Origin: an uncultured Acidimicrobium sp.
Lineage (GTDB): Bacteria; Actinomycetota; Acidimicrobiia; Acidimicrobiales; Ilumatobacteraceae
NCBI GenBank assembly: GCA_903850275.1
Contig: CAINLH010000046.1
Coordinates: 1-6,453 of the forward strand
Direction of reading: 5' to 3'
Length of the DNA stretch: 6,453 nt
Positions 6,149 to 6,453 of the stretch are shown one piece after another. Every line of letters begins with the position of its first letter. The stretch's first letter is position 1. The notes below the pieces were generated by a model. The model made no database searches, had not been told where the DNA came from, and was given only the letters and a program-made list of their open reading frames with translations. Made by a program: the position numbers and the translations under genes.

Positions 6149-6453
6149 GTGCAGTGCGCTGCCAGGCGCGAATTGTGCGCAATGAAACCCCGTACTCTTC
6201 GGCCGCGGCGCGTTGTGAAACTCCGCCAAGCAACAAGTCGAGCATGGCCCTGGATTTTGAGGAAAATGTCCATGTGTTCAGTTGCGAGCGGAGTTCTGCC
6301 AATACCGCGACTGCATCACGCTCGGTGTTGGTTTCTTCGCACAGAAATTCGAAGTTGTCGGACATGGGAACAGTGAGTAATTCCTTTACTCGTGTTTTGT
6401 GAACGAATGATCGGTACTCGGAGTCGCGAACCAAATTGGAGGCGACTTTCGCC
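6111..6453 (-). CDS. C-terminal part of a sigma-region-4-like HTH protein, N-terminus off window
   Basis: The minus frame is open from the right edge to the TAA at 6113-6111, giving 113 visible residues; the true start may lie outside. A TTG at 6434-6432 and an ATG at 6365-6363 are internal candidates, but neither has a well-placed ribosome site. The C-terminal ~45 residues (LLLGGVSQRAAAEEYGVS, then LRTIRAWQR and ALIELRERM) have the helix-turn-helix pattern of sigma-70 region 4 or a related DNA-binding domain: small residues in the first helix, GVS turn, T-I-R recognition helix, and a trailing LRERM helix. The preceding part is charged, with no motif I recognise. It could be the end of an ECF-like sigma factor, a stand-alone HTH regulator, or a recombinase-type HTH. 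It converges on copA, and the two coding ends overlap by 38 bp. No functional link to copper is implied by that arrangement. Confidence 0.65.
   Translation of the reverse strand, partial: AKVASNLVRDSEYRSFVHKTRVKELLTVPMSDNFEFLCEETNTERDAVAVLAELRSQLNTWTFSSKSRAMLDLLLGGVSQRAAAEEYGVSLRTIRAWQRTALIELRERMQYAA

Overview
The window looks like chromosomal DNA from a bacterium, most plausibly an actinomycetote. The signs are TANNNT-type -10 boxes set very close to start codons, one gene with a strong Shine-Dalgarno next to genes with none, TTG starts, moderate GC by eye, and a tRNA gene without encoded CCA. I cannot place it more precisely; a free-living aquatic actinobacterium (for example Acidimicrobiia) is only a guess. 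No phage, transposon, CRISPR or plasmid genes are visible.

Layout, left to right. (1) 1-1473, minus strand: the first 491 codons of an M14 zinc carboxypeptidase that runs off the left edge with no stop. It has the full catalytic set (HxxE, second His, catalytic Glu). (2) 1511-2176, plus strand: a TrhA/hemolysin III-type PAQR membrane protein, divergent from the peptidase across only 37 bp and preceded by an excellent ribosome binding site. (3) 2183-3478, minus strand: a YcaD-like MFS transporter, ending 6 bp from the end of trhA. (4) 3540-3612, plus strand: tRNA-Lys(UUU). (5) 3613-3701: a short regulatory-looking stretch with a perfect 10-bp inverted repeat, a third copy of its core, and an overlapping second dyad. 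(6) 3702-3818, plus strand: a 38-codon ORF for a single-pass membrane miniprotein, apparently unrecognised. (7) 3878-6148, plus strand: a complete P1B-1 Cu(I)-exporting ATPase (CopA type) with one N-terminal metal-binding domain. (8) 6111-6453, minus strand: the C-terminal part of a protein with a sigma-region-4-like helix-turn-helix, entering from the right edge and overlapping the end of copA by 38 bp tail to tail.

The genes do not form one pathway. The most coherent unit is 3631-6148: candidate operator, small membrane protein, then copper ATPase, all on the plus strand. No CsoR, CueR or CopZ gene is in view, so copper control of this unit is inference. The rest is compactly packed housekeeping-type content. 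The parts most worth a second look are the repeat cluster and the miniprotein ahead of copA, and the 37-bp divergent start region where one gene appears leaderless and the other has a strong ribosome binding site.
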